From NCBI GenBank assembly GCA_910587665.1, contig CAJUMZ010000015.1, forward strand, positions 1 through 64,000: 64,000 nucleotides of DNA, in the 5' to 3' direction. The DNA comes from an uncultured Muribaculum sp. Lineage in GTDB: Bacteria; Bacteroidota; Bacteroidia; Bacteroidales; Muribaculaceae. The stretch's first letter is position 1. Every line of letters starts with the position of its first letter. Positions 25,385 through 34,211 of the stretch are shown piece by piece. The notes under the pieces are model-generated. The model was not told where the DNA came from and made no database searches. It saw only the letters and a list, made by a program, of their open reading frames with translations. A program made the translations under genes and the position numbers.

Positions 25385-26392
25385 TTAGTGCAGGCGGCTA
25401 CGGAGGCTGTCGATAGCGGTGTTGACCGATGAGCCGCGGTAAATCTGCGTGCCGGTAGAGTCGGCAAATATGTAATAAGGGAGCCGGGGAATGTTTAGCG
25501 GGTCAAACGCCGCACTTGCCACTCCGCCCGGAGTCCATACGCGTGTCCACTTCAGGGAGTCGGGGCGTTCACGCTTCCATGACAGGGTGTCGGTTGCCAT
25601 CGACACATCAAGCACTTTCAGCCGCCGGCGCGAATAATCATCATAGATCTTCTCAATTTCACGCACTATCGTGTCGCGGCGATGCTCCTGGGCTGCGAAA
25701 TAAAAGAGTGTGTAGCTCGTCTTGCCGGGAGCGTAATGCTCTATGGAATCACCGTAGGAATATAGCGAGAACGGGCGCATCCTGGCATTGAGATGTGCCG
25801 TGTTATTGTAGGAGAGTAGCAGTCGGTAGTCATCCACAAGTTTGTCGGGGCGTGCCGCAGGCGATATAAGGGCGAAGAGAGAGTCGGCTTGCGACTCATA
25901 ATCGGTGGCATGGTAGGTAGTAAGCATCAGTGCCGACGACAGGATGTCGTCGCGGTGATTGACCACATAGTCGGCGACAAGGCTGTTGATCTGCGCGGGC
26001 TGCCCGATTTCCAGTATCCCGGCGTTCTGCCTTATCCACCCGCTCCATTGCTCCACCGGCTTGTTGCCTTTCATCTCGATCACATAAGGATTGTCAAGGT
26101 CAAGCTTGCAATTGATAGTCTGCCCGTTTTTTACAATCAACCGGGCTATCAGCTTACGCTGAGCCGTAAATAGTTCGGCTACGGTATACTCGGCCGACAC
26201 GCCGGAGAGGTCAAACTTTCCGTCGATCGCAGGCTGACCCTCCTGGTGAACCGCGCCGTCGGCTACATATATCATATTGATGGTGCGTGTGCCGAGTCCC
26301 TGTACCTCGCCGGTCACACGAAAGCGCGTATCGTCGCCGCAGGCAACCATCACCGCCGCCACAAGCGACATTATCAATACCTTTAACTTCAT
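25385..26392 (-). CDS. DUF4369 lipoprotein with degenerate thioredoxin-like end
   Basis: A 335-residue lipoprotein (KLKVLIMSLVAAVMVAC). The N-terminal half (about 24-115) has the DUF4369 pattern RVTGEVQGLGTRTINMIYVADG...GKFDLSGV, which in Bacteroidales usually precedes a TlpA-like thioredoxin domain. The C-terminal half has a thioredoxin-like outline (VLDVSMATDTLSWKRE...LNIPRLPYYIFADSTGTQIYRG), but the redox CxxC motif is absent; the only cysteines are the lipidated one and one at about 118. It is probably a non-redox binding or scaffold protein on the periplasmic side. It converges on the LRR gene. Confidence 0.82.
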   Translation of the reverse strand: MKLKVLIMSLVAAVMVACGDDTRFRVTGEVQGLGTRTINMIYVADGAVHQEGQPAIDGKFDLSGVSAEYTVAELFTAQRKLIARLIVKNGQTINCKLDLDNPYVIEMKGNKPVEQWSGWIRQNAGILEIGQPAQINSLVADYVVNHRDDILSSALMLTTYHATDYESQADSLFALISPAARPDKLVDDYRLLLSYNNTAHLNARMRPFSLYSYGDSIEHYAPGKTSYTLFYFAAQEHRRDTIVREIEKIYDDYSRRRLKVLDVSMATDTLSWKRERPDSLKWTRVWTPGGVASAAFDPLNIPRLPYYIFADSTGTQIYRGSSVNTAIDSLRSRLH

Positions 26393-26490
26393 CTATATCC
26401 GAATAATTTCCACAAAGTTAGCAATTTTTTGATTAATCCGCGAGAGTATGATTTGTAGGAACGGAAGAAAGTTGTTAAATTAGTGGCGAT

Positions 26491-26997
26491 ATGGATTTCA
26501 AGGTAAACTGGGACGATAAGGTGTGGGGTATAACGGTGTTTGTCACCGCCCTGCTCATAGCTGCGGTAGCCGCGGGATTTATTTTCTTCCACGGGATTGT
26601 CAGCTGGATTATAGCCGGCGTAGCTGTGGCGACACTGCTTGCGAGCGCACTGATGTCGCCCGCCAAGTTGCGCATCACCTCCACCGGGATTGTATTGTTC
26701 AAGATATTCGGGAAAAAGGTATTTCTTTACCGCGACATGGAAAGCATATCGCTGTGTGACATACAGACCTCTCCAAACATACGTATTATAGGTTGCGGCG
26801 GGGTGATGGGCTATACGGGATTGTTCTACAACAAGTCAATAGGTCGCTTCACCGCCTATGTAGGCTCGATGTTCCGCACTGTGCTGATAAGGATGAACAA
26901 TGGCAAGCAATACGTTGTTTCATGTCTGAATCCCGACAAGTTGGTAGAAATATGCCGAGCCAATCTGCGCGCTACGAAAAACGGGCTACAAAAATAG
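26491..26997 (+). CDS. Membrane protein with PH-like domain
   Basis: A 168-residue protein with two adjacent membrane helices (WGITVFVTALLIAAVAAGFIFF and IVSWIIAGVAVATLLASALM) and a soluble C-terminal part whose strand order, KLRITSTGIVLFKIFGKKVFLYRDMESISL to MNNGKQYVVSCLNPDKLVEIC, resembles bacterial PH domains. It is transcribed divergently from the DUF4369 gene and precedes the phospholipase gene by 66 bases on the same strand. Function unknown; a link to membrane lipids through its neighbour is only a guess. Confidence 0.72.
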   Translation: MDFKVNWDDKVWGITVFVTALLIAAVAAGFIFFHGIVSWIIAGVAVATLLASALMSPAKLRITSTGIVLFKIFGKKVFLYRDMESISLCDIQTSPNIRIIGCGGVMGYTGLFYNKSIGRFTAYVGSMFRTVLIRMNNGKQYVVSCLNPDKLVEICRANLRATKNGLQK

Positions 26998-27063
26998 ACT
27001 TTTAGCACAACGGATTACGACAAATTAGAACTAACTTTGAACATTCATCACAAAACATAGAAA

Positions 27064-27912
27064 ATGTCATTTTACCGGTACATACTCGTATTGATAGCCT
27101 TGTTGATGTCACTGACACCGGCAAGGGGACAGATTGTAAGTCCGGAACGCGACAAGGTGTTGAATGTCGACAGCGTGAAAAAAGCATTTGATGACGCCCC
27201 CTATTTCGGCTTGTATAAAGACAACTACTTTATATTCGGGCCATCAGTCGGGATGAAACCGACAAAATACAACACCGACGTAAAATTTCAGATATCCATA
27301 AGCCAGCGCCTTACCAAACGCACGCTTCCATTAGGAAGCTATCTTTACCTGTTTTATACCCAGAAATGTTTCTGGGACGTGTTGAGGAAATCTTTTCCTA
27401 TGACCGACCTGAATTTCAATCCCGGCATCGGACTTACGAAGCCATTGTTTGTAAAGGATCGGTTCATCGGAAAAGTGTCGCTTATCCTGGAACATGAGAG
27501 CAATGGCAGAAACGGCGATGAAAGCCGCTCGTGGAACAGGATATCGCTTGCCGGCAACATCCTTATCGACCCGACAATGATGATCCACGGCAAGATATGG
27601 ATACCGATTGTCGACGGTGAAAACAACCGTGACCTTCTCGACTATTACGGTCTTTATCAGTTTGGTATTACCTACATGACTCCGACAAAGCGTTTCGGCG
27701 GCTCCATAATTCTGACAAAGCGCAGGGGATGGAACCCCTTTAACTTCAATACGGTAGTAGAGCTGAGCTATAAACTGTTCAACGACGAAAACCAGTATCT
27801 TTTCCTGCAGTATTACAACGGCTACGGCGAGGGGCTGCTTGAATACAACGTGTACAAGTCGCAGTTGCGTGTAGGCATCTGCATAAAGCCGCAGTTTTTC
27901 AGCGAGTATTAA
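27064..27912 (+). CDS. pldA: Outer membrane phospholipase A
   Basis: Calcium-dependent outer membrane phospholipase that hydrolyses phospholipids which reach the outer leaflet. The 282-residue protein has a signal peptide (SFYRYILVLIALLMSLTPARG) and a beta-barrel body. The active-site segment LEHESNGRNGDESRSWNR carries H144, S146 and N158, matching the H142-S144-N156 triad of the Escherichia coli enzyme almost to the residue number. It ends a short + strand pair with the PH-like membrane protein. All catalytic residues are present. Confidence 0.93.
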   Translation: MSFYRYILVLIALLMSLTPARGQIVSPERDKVLNVDSVKKAFDDAPYFGLYKDNYFIFGPSVGMKPTKYNTDVKFQISISQRLTKRTLPLGSYLYLFYTQKCFWDVLRKSFPMTDLNFNPGIGLTKPLFVKDRFIGKVSLILEHESNGRNGDESRSWNRISLAGNILIDPTMMIHGKIWIPIVDGENNRDLLDYYGLYQFGITYMTPTKRFGGSIILTKRRGWNPFNFNTVVELSYKLFNDENQYLFLQYYNGYGEGLLEYNVYKSQLRVGICIKPQFFSEY

Positions 27913-27929
27913 TCATCCTTTAGCCACAG

Positions 27930-28313
27930 CTAAAGGATATTTCTCAACACCCACCAGAGCATAAGCACAATAAAGCTCCCGATGATAACCGGGGTAGAAT
28001 TTATCCGCGTGTAAAACCGCGGATACACCGTGCGTGTAAACTCCGCCACGATCAAAGCCACGATCAGCGGTATAAACAGCAGCAACATCATATTATAGTG
28101 CCACGCCGCGACAATATCGCCGTGAAGCAATGAGTGGACTGCGCGCTGCGAGCCGCAACCGGGACATTTATATCCGGTAAGGGTAAGAAACGGGCATTTC
28201 GGGAACAAAATGCTGTCGGAGGGGTCAAAATAAAAGTAGACACAGATTACAGCCAGCAGTAATGTCACCGACGCCGCAATCCAAAGCCGCTTATGTCGCA
28301 ACGACGTAGACAT
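27930..28313 (-). CDS. DUF2752 membrane protein
   Basis: A 127-residue protein with the DUF2752 signature CPFLTLTGYKCPGCGSQRAVHSLLHGD and three hydrophobic segments, one N-terminal (LWIAASVTLLLAVICVYFYF) and two after the cysteine motif. The four cysteines suggest metal binding near the membrane. It lies seven bases after the GYF/CD225 gene on the same strand; the same two families are often adjacent in Bacteroidales. Function unknown. Confidence 0.88.
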   Translation of the reverse strand: MSTSLRHKRLWIAASVTLLLAVICVYFYFDPSDSILFPKCPFLTLTGYKCPGCGSQRAVHSLLHGDIVAAWHYNMMLLLFIPLIVALIVAEFTRTVYPRFYTRINSTPVIIGSFIVLMLWWVLRNIL

Positions 28314-28320
28314 GCCGTAA

Positions 28321-28779
28321 TCACATTGTCAGCAAAGCCGAAAACAGATTAAGCATTATCATCACCGGGATAAACAGCACGGCAAGACCCAACGTCACCC
28401 AAATCCATATCAACGCCGCGCGGGAGGCACTTTTGGCGCCCTCAAAGTCGCCGCGGGCGTAGCGGCTTTCCACCATCACGGAATAGACCACGCTGACAAA
28501 GCCCGGCACCAGGCAGCAGGCGAGGGTGACCAGAAGCGACCAGGCAAGATATGTAGGCGGACATGACGGCAAGTTACGTGCCGCTCCCCCATACATGCCC
28601 CCGCCCGGCGCGACAGAGTGGAAACAGCTGTCGAGCTCGGGCAGACGCCATGCGGGCATCCACTCCTGCATGCCTTCACGCCATACAAGGGTGTCGCTTT
28701 TCATGCCGAGGCTGAGAAGCTCACCCGGAGTAAGCGGACCTACCTGGACATTGTTGATTATCGCGTAATATCGCATCAT
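28321..28779 (-). CDS. GYF domain plus CD225/dispanin membrane protein
   Basis: A 152-residue protein with two parts. The N-terminal GYF_2-like domain (about 3-50) contains YYAIINNVQVGPLTPGELL and LVWREGMQEWMPA. The C-terminal half has a CD225/dispanin pattern: PPTYLAWSLLVTLACCLVPGFVSVVYS, then the loop VESRYARGDFEGAKSASRAA, then a second membrane helix. Its start overlaps the deoC stop by one base, and DUF2752 follows by seven bases, so all three are coupled. A role in membrane organisation or protein binding is inferred from the domain types only. Confidence 0.88.
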   Translation of the reverse strand: MMRYYAIINNVQVGPLTPGELLSLGMKSDTLVWREGMQEWMPAWRLPELDSCFHSVAPGGGMYGGAARNLPSCPPTYLAWSLLVTLACCLVPGFVSVVYSVMVESRYARGDFEGAKSASRAALIWIWVTLGLAVLFIPVMIMLNLFSALLTM

Positions 28780-29663
28780 TAAAAGAATTTCACCGGTTCA
28801 CCAAGTATATCGCCGAGCAGGTTGTTGGCAAGGCGGCTTGTGCCGATGCGGAACAGGTCATTGTTAAGCCATTCCTCTCCAAGCACCTCCTTGATCACGG
28901 TATAATACTTAACGGCATCGGCAGTTGTCGACACACCGCCTGCAGCCTTGAATCCCACCTTATTGCCGGTAGTCTCATAATACTCCTTTATAGCCATCGC
29001 CATCACATAAGCAGCCTCAAGCGTAGCTCCTTCATAACCCTTACCGGTGGAAGTCTTGATAAAGTCGGCTCCGGAATACATTGAAAGCACCGAGGCATTA
29101 CGGATATTCTCGGCACTCTTCAACGCGCCCGTCTCAAGAATCACCTTCAGGTGAGCCTCCCGGCAGGCATGCTTCTGCTCGATAATCTCGTCACACACCT
29201 CTTCCCAGTCACCGTCAAGATAATTTCCCACATTAAACACGATATCTATCTCATCGGCTCCGGAAGCCACTGCAAGCGCAGTCTCGGCAACCTTTGTCTC
29301 AAGGAATGACTGTGCGGTAGGGAATGCCCCTGATACACACGCCACCTTTACGCCGGTCACGTCAAGCACGGTCCTGACAACCTGGGCAAAATTGGGATAT
29401 ACGCATATCGCCGCCACATTTTTAAGCTCCGGATGCTCGTTGTCAAACGCATTCACACGCTCGGTAAAGTCGGCTACCGATTGCGGGGAGTCGGTAGTGG
29501 AGAGCGTGGTAAGGTCTATGCAGTTGAATATGGTCTTATACACCTCCACGTTCATGTTTTCGTCGAGATGTTTCGCTATAATCTCGTCAACGGCGCTTTT
29601 AACAGCCGCATCGTCGGTGATCACCTTCGAGGCGGCTACGGTGTCATGATACTTGTCGCTCAT
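28779..29663 (-). CDS. deoC: Deoxyribose-phosphate aldolase
   Basis: Cleaves 2-deoxyribose-5-phosphate to glyceraldehyde-3-phosphate and acetaldehyde in deoxynucleoside breakdown. The 294-residue protein shows the class I aldolase barrel, with GADEIDIVFNVG in the middle, VILETGAL, and the Schiff-base lysine in GADFIKTSTGKG, followed by VGFKAAGGVSTTADA. It has about 40 extra residues at the N-terminus compared with short forms, as is common in this phylum. It is coupled to the GYF/CD225 gene and follows the MazG-like gene, which fits nucleotide clean-up. Confidence 0.96.
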   Translation of the reverse strand: MSDKYHDTVAASKVITDDAAVKSAVDEIIAKHLDENMNVEVYKTIFNCIDLTTLSTTDSPQSVADFTERVNAFDNEHPELKNVAAICVYPNFAQVVRTVLDVTGVKVACVSGAFPTAQSFLETKVAETALAVASGADEIDIVFNVGNYLDGDWEEVCDEIIEQKHACREAHLKVILETGALKSAENIRNASVLSMYSGADFIKTSTGKGYEGATLEAAYVMAMAIKEYYETTGNKVGFKAAGGVSTTADAVKYYTVIKEVLGEEWLNNDLFRIGTSRLANNLLGDILGEPVKFF

Positions 29664-29679
29664 TTTGGGTTATGTTTTT

Positions 29680-30027
29680 TTATGTTGTTGAATTCAATTT
29701 TTCATTATTTCTGTGTCGGTCACGATCGCGCGTCGTCTTCTTCTCGACATTGCGGGAAAAAGCATCAGTCAGGTCGATACCGCTCTGATTGGCGATTGCC
29801 ACCACGACCCACATCACATCGGCAAGCTCGTCGGCAAGAGTGTCGGATTCTCCGGGCTTGAATGACTGGTCGCCATAACGCCGCGCCATCACCCTTGCCA
29901 CCTCTCCGACCTCCTCGGCAAGGACAGCCATATTGGTGAGCGGCGAGAAATAGCGCACCCCGACAGTGGTGATCCATCGGTCTACAGTTTCCTGCATCTG
30001 CCTCAATGTAATGTCATCAGTTGCCAT
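29680..30027 (-). CDS. MazG-like nucleotide pyrophosphohydrolase
   Basis: A 115-residue all-helical MazG-type protein that should hydrolyse (deoxy)nucleoside triphosphates to monophosphates. The metal-binding pattern is clear: AVLAEEVGEVARVMARRYGD and, about 25 residues later, LADELADVMWVVVAIA. It is the short single-domain form. It lies six bases after dtd and 16 bases before deoC, in an operon that reads dtd, mazG-like, deoC, GYF/CD225, DUF2752: quality-control and nucleotide-turnover genes together. Confidence 0.93.
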   Translation of the reverse strand: MATDDITLRQMQETVDRWITTVGVRYFSPLTNMAVLAEEVGEVARVMARRYGDQSFKPGESDTLADELADVMWVVVAIANQSGIDLTDAFSRNVEKKTTRDRDRHRNNEKLNSTT

Positions 30028-30033
30028 AACTTA

Positions 30034-30486
30034 CTACTCCTTTATGCGCGAATCGATTATTATAGTTACCGGACCGTCGTTGACAAGCTCCACCTGCATG
30101 TCGGCGCCAAACACACCGCGCTTCACCTCCTTGCCGAGACGCACTTCCATCTCCGAGCAAAACATCTCATAGAGAGGGACTGCCTCTTCAGGTCGTGCCG
30201 CCCGGATGTAGCTCGGGCGATTGCCCTTGCGGGTAGAAGCGGTAAGCGTAAATTGACTTACTGCAAGCAACTCGCCGCCTACGTCGGTGATCGAACGGTT
30301 CATCACCCCCGCATCGTCGTCAAATATCCGCAGAGCCGCCAGTTTTCCGGCAAGCCAATCCACATCAGCCGCGCCGTCACCGACCTCAACCCCGACAAGC
30401 ACCATCATTCCGGCACCGATTGAGGAGTGAAGCTCGCCGCCGATACTCACCGAGGCACGGGTCACACGTTGTATAACAAGTCGCAT
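30034..30486 (-). CDS. dtd: D-aminoacyl-tRNA deacylase
   Basis: Removes D-amino acids wrongly joined to tRNA. The 150-residue protein begins MRLVIQRVTRASVSIGG and contains LAVSQFTLTASTRKGNRPSY, with the SQFTL motif of the active site, and the C-terminal NDGPVTIIIDS with the GP motif that enforces chirality. A GTG at 30513 lies in frame, but it overlaps a TATTTTTG promoter box, so the ATG at 30486 is used. It is the first gene of the dtd-mazG-deoC operon. Confidence 0.96.
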   Translation of the reverse strand: MRLVIQRVTRASVSIGGELHSSIGAGMMVLVGVEVGDGAADVDWLAGKLAALRIFDDDAGVMNRSITDVGGELLAVSQFTLTASTRKGNRPSYIRAARPEEAVPLYEMFCSEMEVRLGKEVKRGVFGADMQVELVNDGPVTIIIDSRIKE

Positions 30487-30511
30487 CGCAGAAAATCTCT
30501 TATGTTCACAC

Positions 30512-30519
30512 ACAAAAAT
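30512..30519 (-). promoter_or_regulatory. -7 box of the dtd operon
   Basis: TATTTTTG on the - strand, about 25 bases before the dtd ATG at 30486. It overlaps the alternative GTG start and so decides against it. The transcript leader would be short. Confidence 0.5.
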
Positions 30520-30625
30520 AACTAAATTTTCTCAAAACTGAAATATTTTCAACCGACGATGCTCAATGAAGTATAATAACCAAAATGAATTCCCCCGAAA
30601 TATTCGGTCGTTACCGCAAGATAAG

Positions 30626-31087
30626 TTATTCGTAGTTGATAGGGATCTCGCGGTCAATGCTGCTGTCAAGCGAGATAAGCGTCTCAGTGCCGCTTACACC
30701 GTGGATCATCTGTATCTTGTCGTTAAGCAGCTCCATGAGGTGCTCGTTGTCGCGGGCATACAGCTTTATCAGCATCGTATATGGACCGGTGGTGAAATGG
30801 CACTCCACCACTTCGGGTATCTTCTCAAGCTCGGGCACTACGTCGCGATACATTGCACCGCGCTCAAGATTCACCCCAATGTAGGTACATGTACGGTAAC
30901 CGAGTATCTTGGGATTGACATGATATCCCGACCCGGTAATCACCTTCAGGTCGATCATGCGCTGCAGGCGCTGATGGATGGCTGCCCGTGATACGCCACA
31001 CTCCATTGCCACATCCTTGGAAGGTATGCGGGCGTTACGCATCACTATTTCAAGTATCTTGCGATCAAGGTTGTCTATTTTTTCCAT
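30626..31087 (-). CDS. Lrp/AsnC family transcription regulator
   Basis: A 153-residue regulator. The N-terminal helix-turn-helix (about 4-60) reads LDRKILEIVMRNARIPSKDVAMECGVSRAAIHQRLQRM, followed by GVITGYGYHVNPK-like linker and an RAM effector-binding domain with ECHFTTGPYTMLIKLYA and GVSGTETLISL. Such proteins bind amino acids and bend DNA; the ligand and targets here are unknown. It stands alone, reading away from secG. Confidence 0.94.
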   Translation of the reverse strand: MEKIDNLDRKILEIVMRNARIPSKDVAMECGVSRAAIHQRLQRMIDLKVITGSGYHVNPKILGYRTCTYIGVNLERGAMYRDVVPELEKIPEVVECHFTTGPYTMLIKLYARDNEHLMELLNDKIQMIHGVSGTETLISLDSSIDREIPINYE

Positions 31088-31200
31088 ACTATTCTATAAA
31101 AATGCTTTCAAATGCTCTGTTATCACGTAGCAAATGTAAGCATTTATTTTGGTTATACAATCATTTTGTCACATTTCTTTGTGAAAAATTGCATAAAAGT

Positions 31201-31240
31201 AAAAAACTCCGTGGATATGGCGTTACCATACCCACAGAGT
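31201..31240 (-). terminator. Rho-independent terminator of secG
   Basis: On the - strand a stem with arms near ACTCTGTGGGTATGG and CCATATCCACGGAGT, five-base loop, is followed by TTTTTTACTTTT. It lies about 35 bases after the secG stop. Confidence 0.85.
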
Positions 31241-31274
31241 AGTCTGTATTTGCAGGAACAAATTTTCCGTTTGA

Positions 31275-31652
31275 TTAGCGAGGATTCTGATCAGCGGCAG
31301 GAGCGGGAAGCTTGGGAGCTGCATCAGTAGCGGCTGGGGCTGCAGGGGCTGCTACGTCGGTATTGAAGTCGGCGGCCTGAGTCTGCTCGGTAGCCTGAGG
31401 CGCTACACGTGAAGAGCTCTGGATGATGTTGCGGGGCATGAAAAATACGCCGAGCACGGCAAGCACACCGATAAATGCGGCAAGCCACCATGTAACTTTT
31501 TCAATAAAATCATTGGTACGGCGCACACCCATCACCTGATTAGCACCGCCAAACTGAGAAGAAAGTCCGCCTCCCTTTGATTTCTGGATAAGCACCACGC
31601 CTATCATAAGAAGTGAAGCAATGACTGTAAGAATAATAATTACTATGTACAT
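31275..31652 (-). CDS. secG: Preprotein translocase subunit SecG
   Basis: Auxiliary subunit of the SecYEG channel. The 125-residue protein has the two expected membrane helices (IVIIILTVIASLLMIGVVLIQ and WWLAAFIGVLAVLGVFFM) around the family motif KSKGGGLSSQFGG. A long Ala/Pro-rich C-terminal tail (about 85-125) is typical of Bacteroidetes SecG. It is the last gene of a - strand operon with the TPR protein, LptE, the sigma-54 activator and the acyltransferase, which fits an envelope-biogenesis theme. Confidence 0.95.
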   Translation of the reverse strand: MYIVIIILTVIASLLMIGVVLIQKSKGGGLSSQFGGANQVMGVRRTNDFIEKVTWWLAAFIGVLAVLGVFFMPRNIIQSSSRVAPQATEQTQAADFNTDVAAPAAPAATDAAPKLPAPAADQNPR

Positions 31653-31662
31653 TGTTTTTTTG

Positions 31663-32439
31663 TTATTTTTGTTTTAGATATTTCTGATTAATTATAAGTT
31701 TCTGTAAGAAACGCAATTGGTCTGCAAAGTAAATACTTTTTTCCGGATATTTCAAACTTAAACCGCTTATAATTTCAAAAGCCTTGTCATAACGGCGTTG
31801 TTTTATGTAAATTTTTGCCAGACTTTCGCTCAAAAGCGAATCATCCTGCAACACGGGCTGGCGTATCGGCTCGGGTTCAGGCTGAGGCTGTTCAGCCTCC
31901 TGTTTTTCCTCATCGGCGGCAACCGCGGGGAAATGTCCGTTGTTGTCACGGCTTTTCAGTATAAACGCATTTATCAGGCTGTCGCGTGAATCGCCGGCGG
32001 CATCACTGTCATCGGGCAGATTTCGCTCCTCCTCATCGGCAAGAATCTGTGCATAGTCGGCGACAGGATTAAAAATGAGCCTTTCAAGTATCTCCTCTTC
32101 CTTTGAATCGGACAAACCGTAATTGTCAATGAAAGTGTCGATCGCGTCATCGGTCGAAGGCGTACCGGCTCCTGCCGTGTCGGGATATATCGAGTTGAAA
32201 TCAGCCGACATCGGCTCCACAAGACGGTATAGCGCCTCGGCATCGGAGCTGTTCAGCGCCACACGCCGGGTAAGCTCACGACGACGGTCATCGGATAGTC
32301 CGGCGTCACGCTCAAGCTTCAGCAGCGAGGGCAACGGAAAGTAAGGATATTGGCGGTACATGGCGTCAACCCACTCGTCGTCGGGGACAAGCGATGAATC
32401 GGCTATAAGCGCCTTCAATTTGTCAGCGATTTCATTCAT
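31663..32439 (-). CDS. TPR-like conserved hypothetical protein
   Basis: A 258-residue soluble protein. The C-terminal end contains at least one TPR-like unit (LAKIYIKQRRYDKAFEIISGLSLKYPEKSIYFADQLRFLQKL). The N-terminal part contains PYFPLPSLLKLERDAG. The middle is acidic and low in complexity. The frame extends back to 32550, but that part overlaps lptE and has odd composition; the ATG at 32439 lies eight bases after lptE and is preferred. It lies between lptE and secG in the same operon; a similar protein is often found there in Bacteroidales. Function unknown. Confidence 0.85.
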   Translation of the reverse strand: MNEIADKLKALIADSSLVPDDEWVDAMYRQYPYFPLPSLLKLERDAGLSDDRRRELTRRVALNSSDAEALYRLVEPMSADFNSIYPDTAGAGTPSTDDAIDTFIDNYGLSDSKEEEILERLIFNPVADYAQILADEEERNLPDDSDAAGDSRDSLINAFILKSRDNNGHFPAVAADEEKQEAEQPQPEPEPIRQPVLQDDSLLSESLAKIYIKQRRYDKAFEIISGLSLKYPEKSIYFADQLRFLQKLIINQKYLKQK

Positions 32440-32446
32440 GGCGTTT

Positions 32447-32980
32447 TTACCAGTTTCCAAGCGTGGCGTTAAATATGAGGTCGACAAGCTGCTCCGTGAT
32501 TTCCTCGCAAAGCTGGTCCTGCACGTCGGTAAGCATTTCGGAGCTGTCAAAATCCTGATAAGCGGAAAATGACTGGTCTATATCGTTCTTGTCGTTTTTG
32601 TTGTCGGTATATTTAACCCTTACCGTGATAGTCAGTCGTGTCTTGGAGGCAAGGGCGTTTTCGGTGACAGCCTGCGGAGAAAGTGTGTAACCGGTGATTT
32701 CGCCTTCCATCTCAAGGTCGCTCGATCCGTCGGTTGTCTGAAGGCGGGTATTGCGCGTAATATAGTCAAGCAAGGCATTTTCAAACGTCTGCTGCAACGG
32801 CGGATATACAAGCGCGGCGCGTATAGGAAATTGCGACACGCGGATTGTCTTGTATACATTGTAATCTATCGCCGTACCGTTAAACTTATAGCTTATCGTA
32901 CAGCTCTGCACTATCAAGGCAATTGTGATTGCAAGCACCCATAATCCGGGGTGGCGGAGATAATTGACTATGCGTTTCAT
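32447..32980 (-). CDS. LptE family lipoprotein
   Basis: Lipoprotein of the LPS-assembly LptE family, the partner that plugs the LptD barrel for LPS delivery to the outer leaflet. The 177-residue protein has a signal and lipobox (LWVLAITIALIVQSC), then SYKFNGTAIDYNVYKTIRVSQFP, and the strand-rich core ending in QLCEEITEQLVDLIFNATLGNW, all typical for Bacteroidetes LptE. It lies seven bases after the sigma-54 activator gene in the operon. Confidence 0.92.
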   Translation of the reverse strand: MKRIVNYLRHPGLWVLAITIALIVQSCTISYKFNGTAIDYNVYKTIRVSQFPIRAALVYPPLQQTFENALLDYITRNTRLQTTDGSSDLEMEGEITGYTLSPQAVTENALASKTRLTITVRVKYTDNKNDKNDIDQSFSAYQDFDSSEMLTDVQDQLCEEITEQLVDLIFNATLGNW

Positions 32981-32987
32981 CTAATGG

Positions 32988-34211
32988 CTATTCGAGTCCG
33001 AACTCTTTGATTTTACGATATAATGTACGCTCCGAAATATTAAGCTCCACGGCTGTAGCCTTGCGCCTTCCCTCGTTGCGTTCCAACGCGCGGCGTATGG
33101 TCTCGCGCTCGGTGTCTTCGAGTGTCATACCCGAATCCTGGGTTTCTTTAATGTCCTGAGTCGCATGGCTGTCAGGATATAGGCGCGGGAACGGCGCGTA
33201 ACGCACAAGCGAATGAGGCGTATCCTCGACAGGCGCCGCCTCGTCAAATGGGCGTATGTCACGCGGAGCGCCGCTCTCCATTGTCTCTATGGTGGCGCGC
33301 AGCGTGTCTATTTCATTGCGCATACGGAAAAGCATATTGAACAGCAATTCCCGCTCGGAGGAGTAAGAGTGACTTCCGTCGACCGACACTACCGGGGTAA
33401 AAGAAGCCGTAGCTTCAGGCAGATAGCCGCGCAATATTTCCGGATCTATAGTATTTCCCGCTTCAAATAGAGCCACCTGCTCCACAACATTTTTCAATTG
33501 CCTTACATTGCCGGGCCAGGGATAATGGCTGAGCATTGTCGTGGCATTTTCATCAAAAGTGATGGCGGGTGTATGGTAACGCTCGGCAAAATCAGCGGCA
33601 AACTTTCTCGCAAGAAGCCGTATGTCACCGCCCCTGTCACGCAACGGGGGCACATTGATATGCACCGTGGAAAGACGATAATACAGGTCTTCACGGAATT
33701 TCCCTGCCTGTATCGCCTTCATCATGTCGACATTGGTAGCCGCCACGATTCGGATATTGGTCTTCTGAACGGTCGAAGAACCGACTTTTATAAACTCTCC
33801 GCTTTCAAGAACGCGTAGCAACCGTGCCTGTGTGGTAAGCGGAAGCTCGGCAACCTCATCAAGAAATATAGTGCCGCCGTCGGCTTCCTCAAAATAGCCC
33901 TTACGGGTGGCTATGGCACCCGTGAACGCGCCTTTCTCATGACCGAACAGCTCGGAGTCGATAGTGCCCTCGGGTATAGCGCCACAGTTTACGGCAATGT
34001 ATTTTGAGTGTTTTCTCGCTCCATAGGCATGTATGATCTGCGGGAAAAACTCTTTTCCCGTGCCACTCTCCCCGGTAATAAGCACCGACAAGTCAATAGG
34101 CGCGACACGCAATGCGCGCTGCACGGCTGCAACGAGCGCAGGCGCGTTGCCTACGATACCAAAGCGCGATTTAGCCTCGCGCACCTCGGCTGAAATGTCG
34201 ACTATATTCAT
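32988..34211 (-). CDS. Sigma-54 activator (enhancer-binding protein), no receiver
   Basis: A 407-residue AAA+ activator of sigma-54 RNA polymerase. Walker A GESGTGKE (47-54), the sigma-54 contact loop GAFTGA (94-99), Walker B GGTIFLDE (112-119) and a C-terminal Fis-type helix-turn-helix (EGRRKATAVELNISERTLYRKIKEFGL, about 380-407) are all present. It begins directly with the AAA+ domain, without receiver, PAS or GAF sensor. It overlaps the acyltransferase gene by four bases and precedes lptE; this gene order is widespread in Bacteroidales. It may control envelope genes. Confidence 0.93.
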   Translation of the reverse strand: MNIVDISAEVREAKSRFGIVGNAPALVAAVQRALRVAPIDLSVLITGESGTGKEFFPQIIHAYGARKHSKYIAVNCGAIPEGTIDSELFGHEKGAFTGAIATRKGYFEEADGGTIFLDEVAELPLTTQARLLRVLESGEFIKVGSSTVQKTNIRIVAATNVDMMKAIQAGKFREDLYYRLSTVHINVPPLRDRGGDIRLLARKFAADFAERYHTPAITFDENATTMLSHYPWPGNVRQLKNVVEQVALFEAGNTIDPEILRGYLPEATASFTPVVSVDGSHSYSSERELLFNMLFRMRNEIDTLRATIETMESGAPRDIRPFDEAAPVEDTPHSLVRYAPFPRLYPDSHATQDIKETQDSGMTLEDTERETIRRALERNEGRRKATAVELNISERTLYRKIKEFGLE

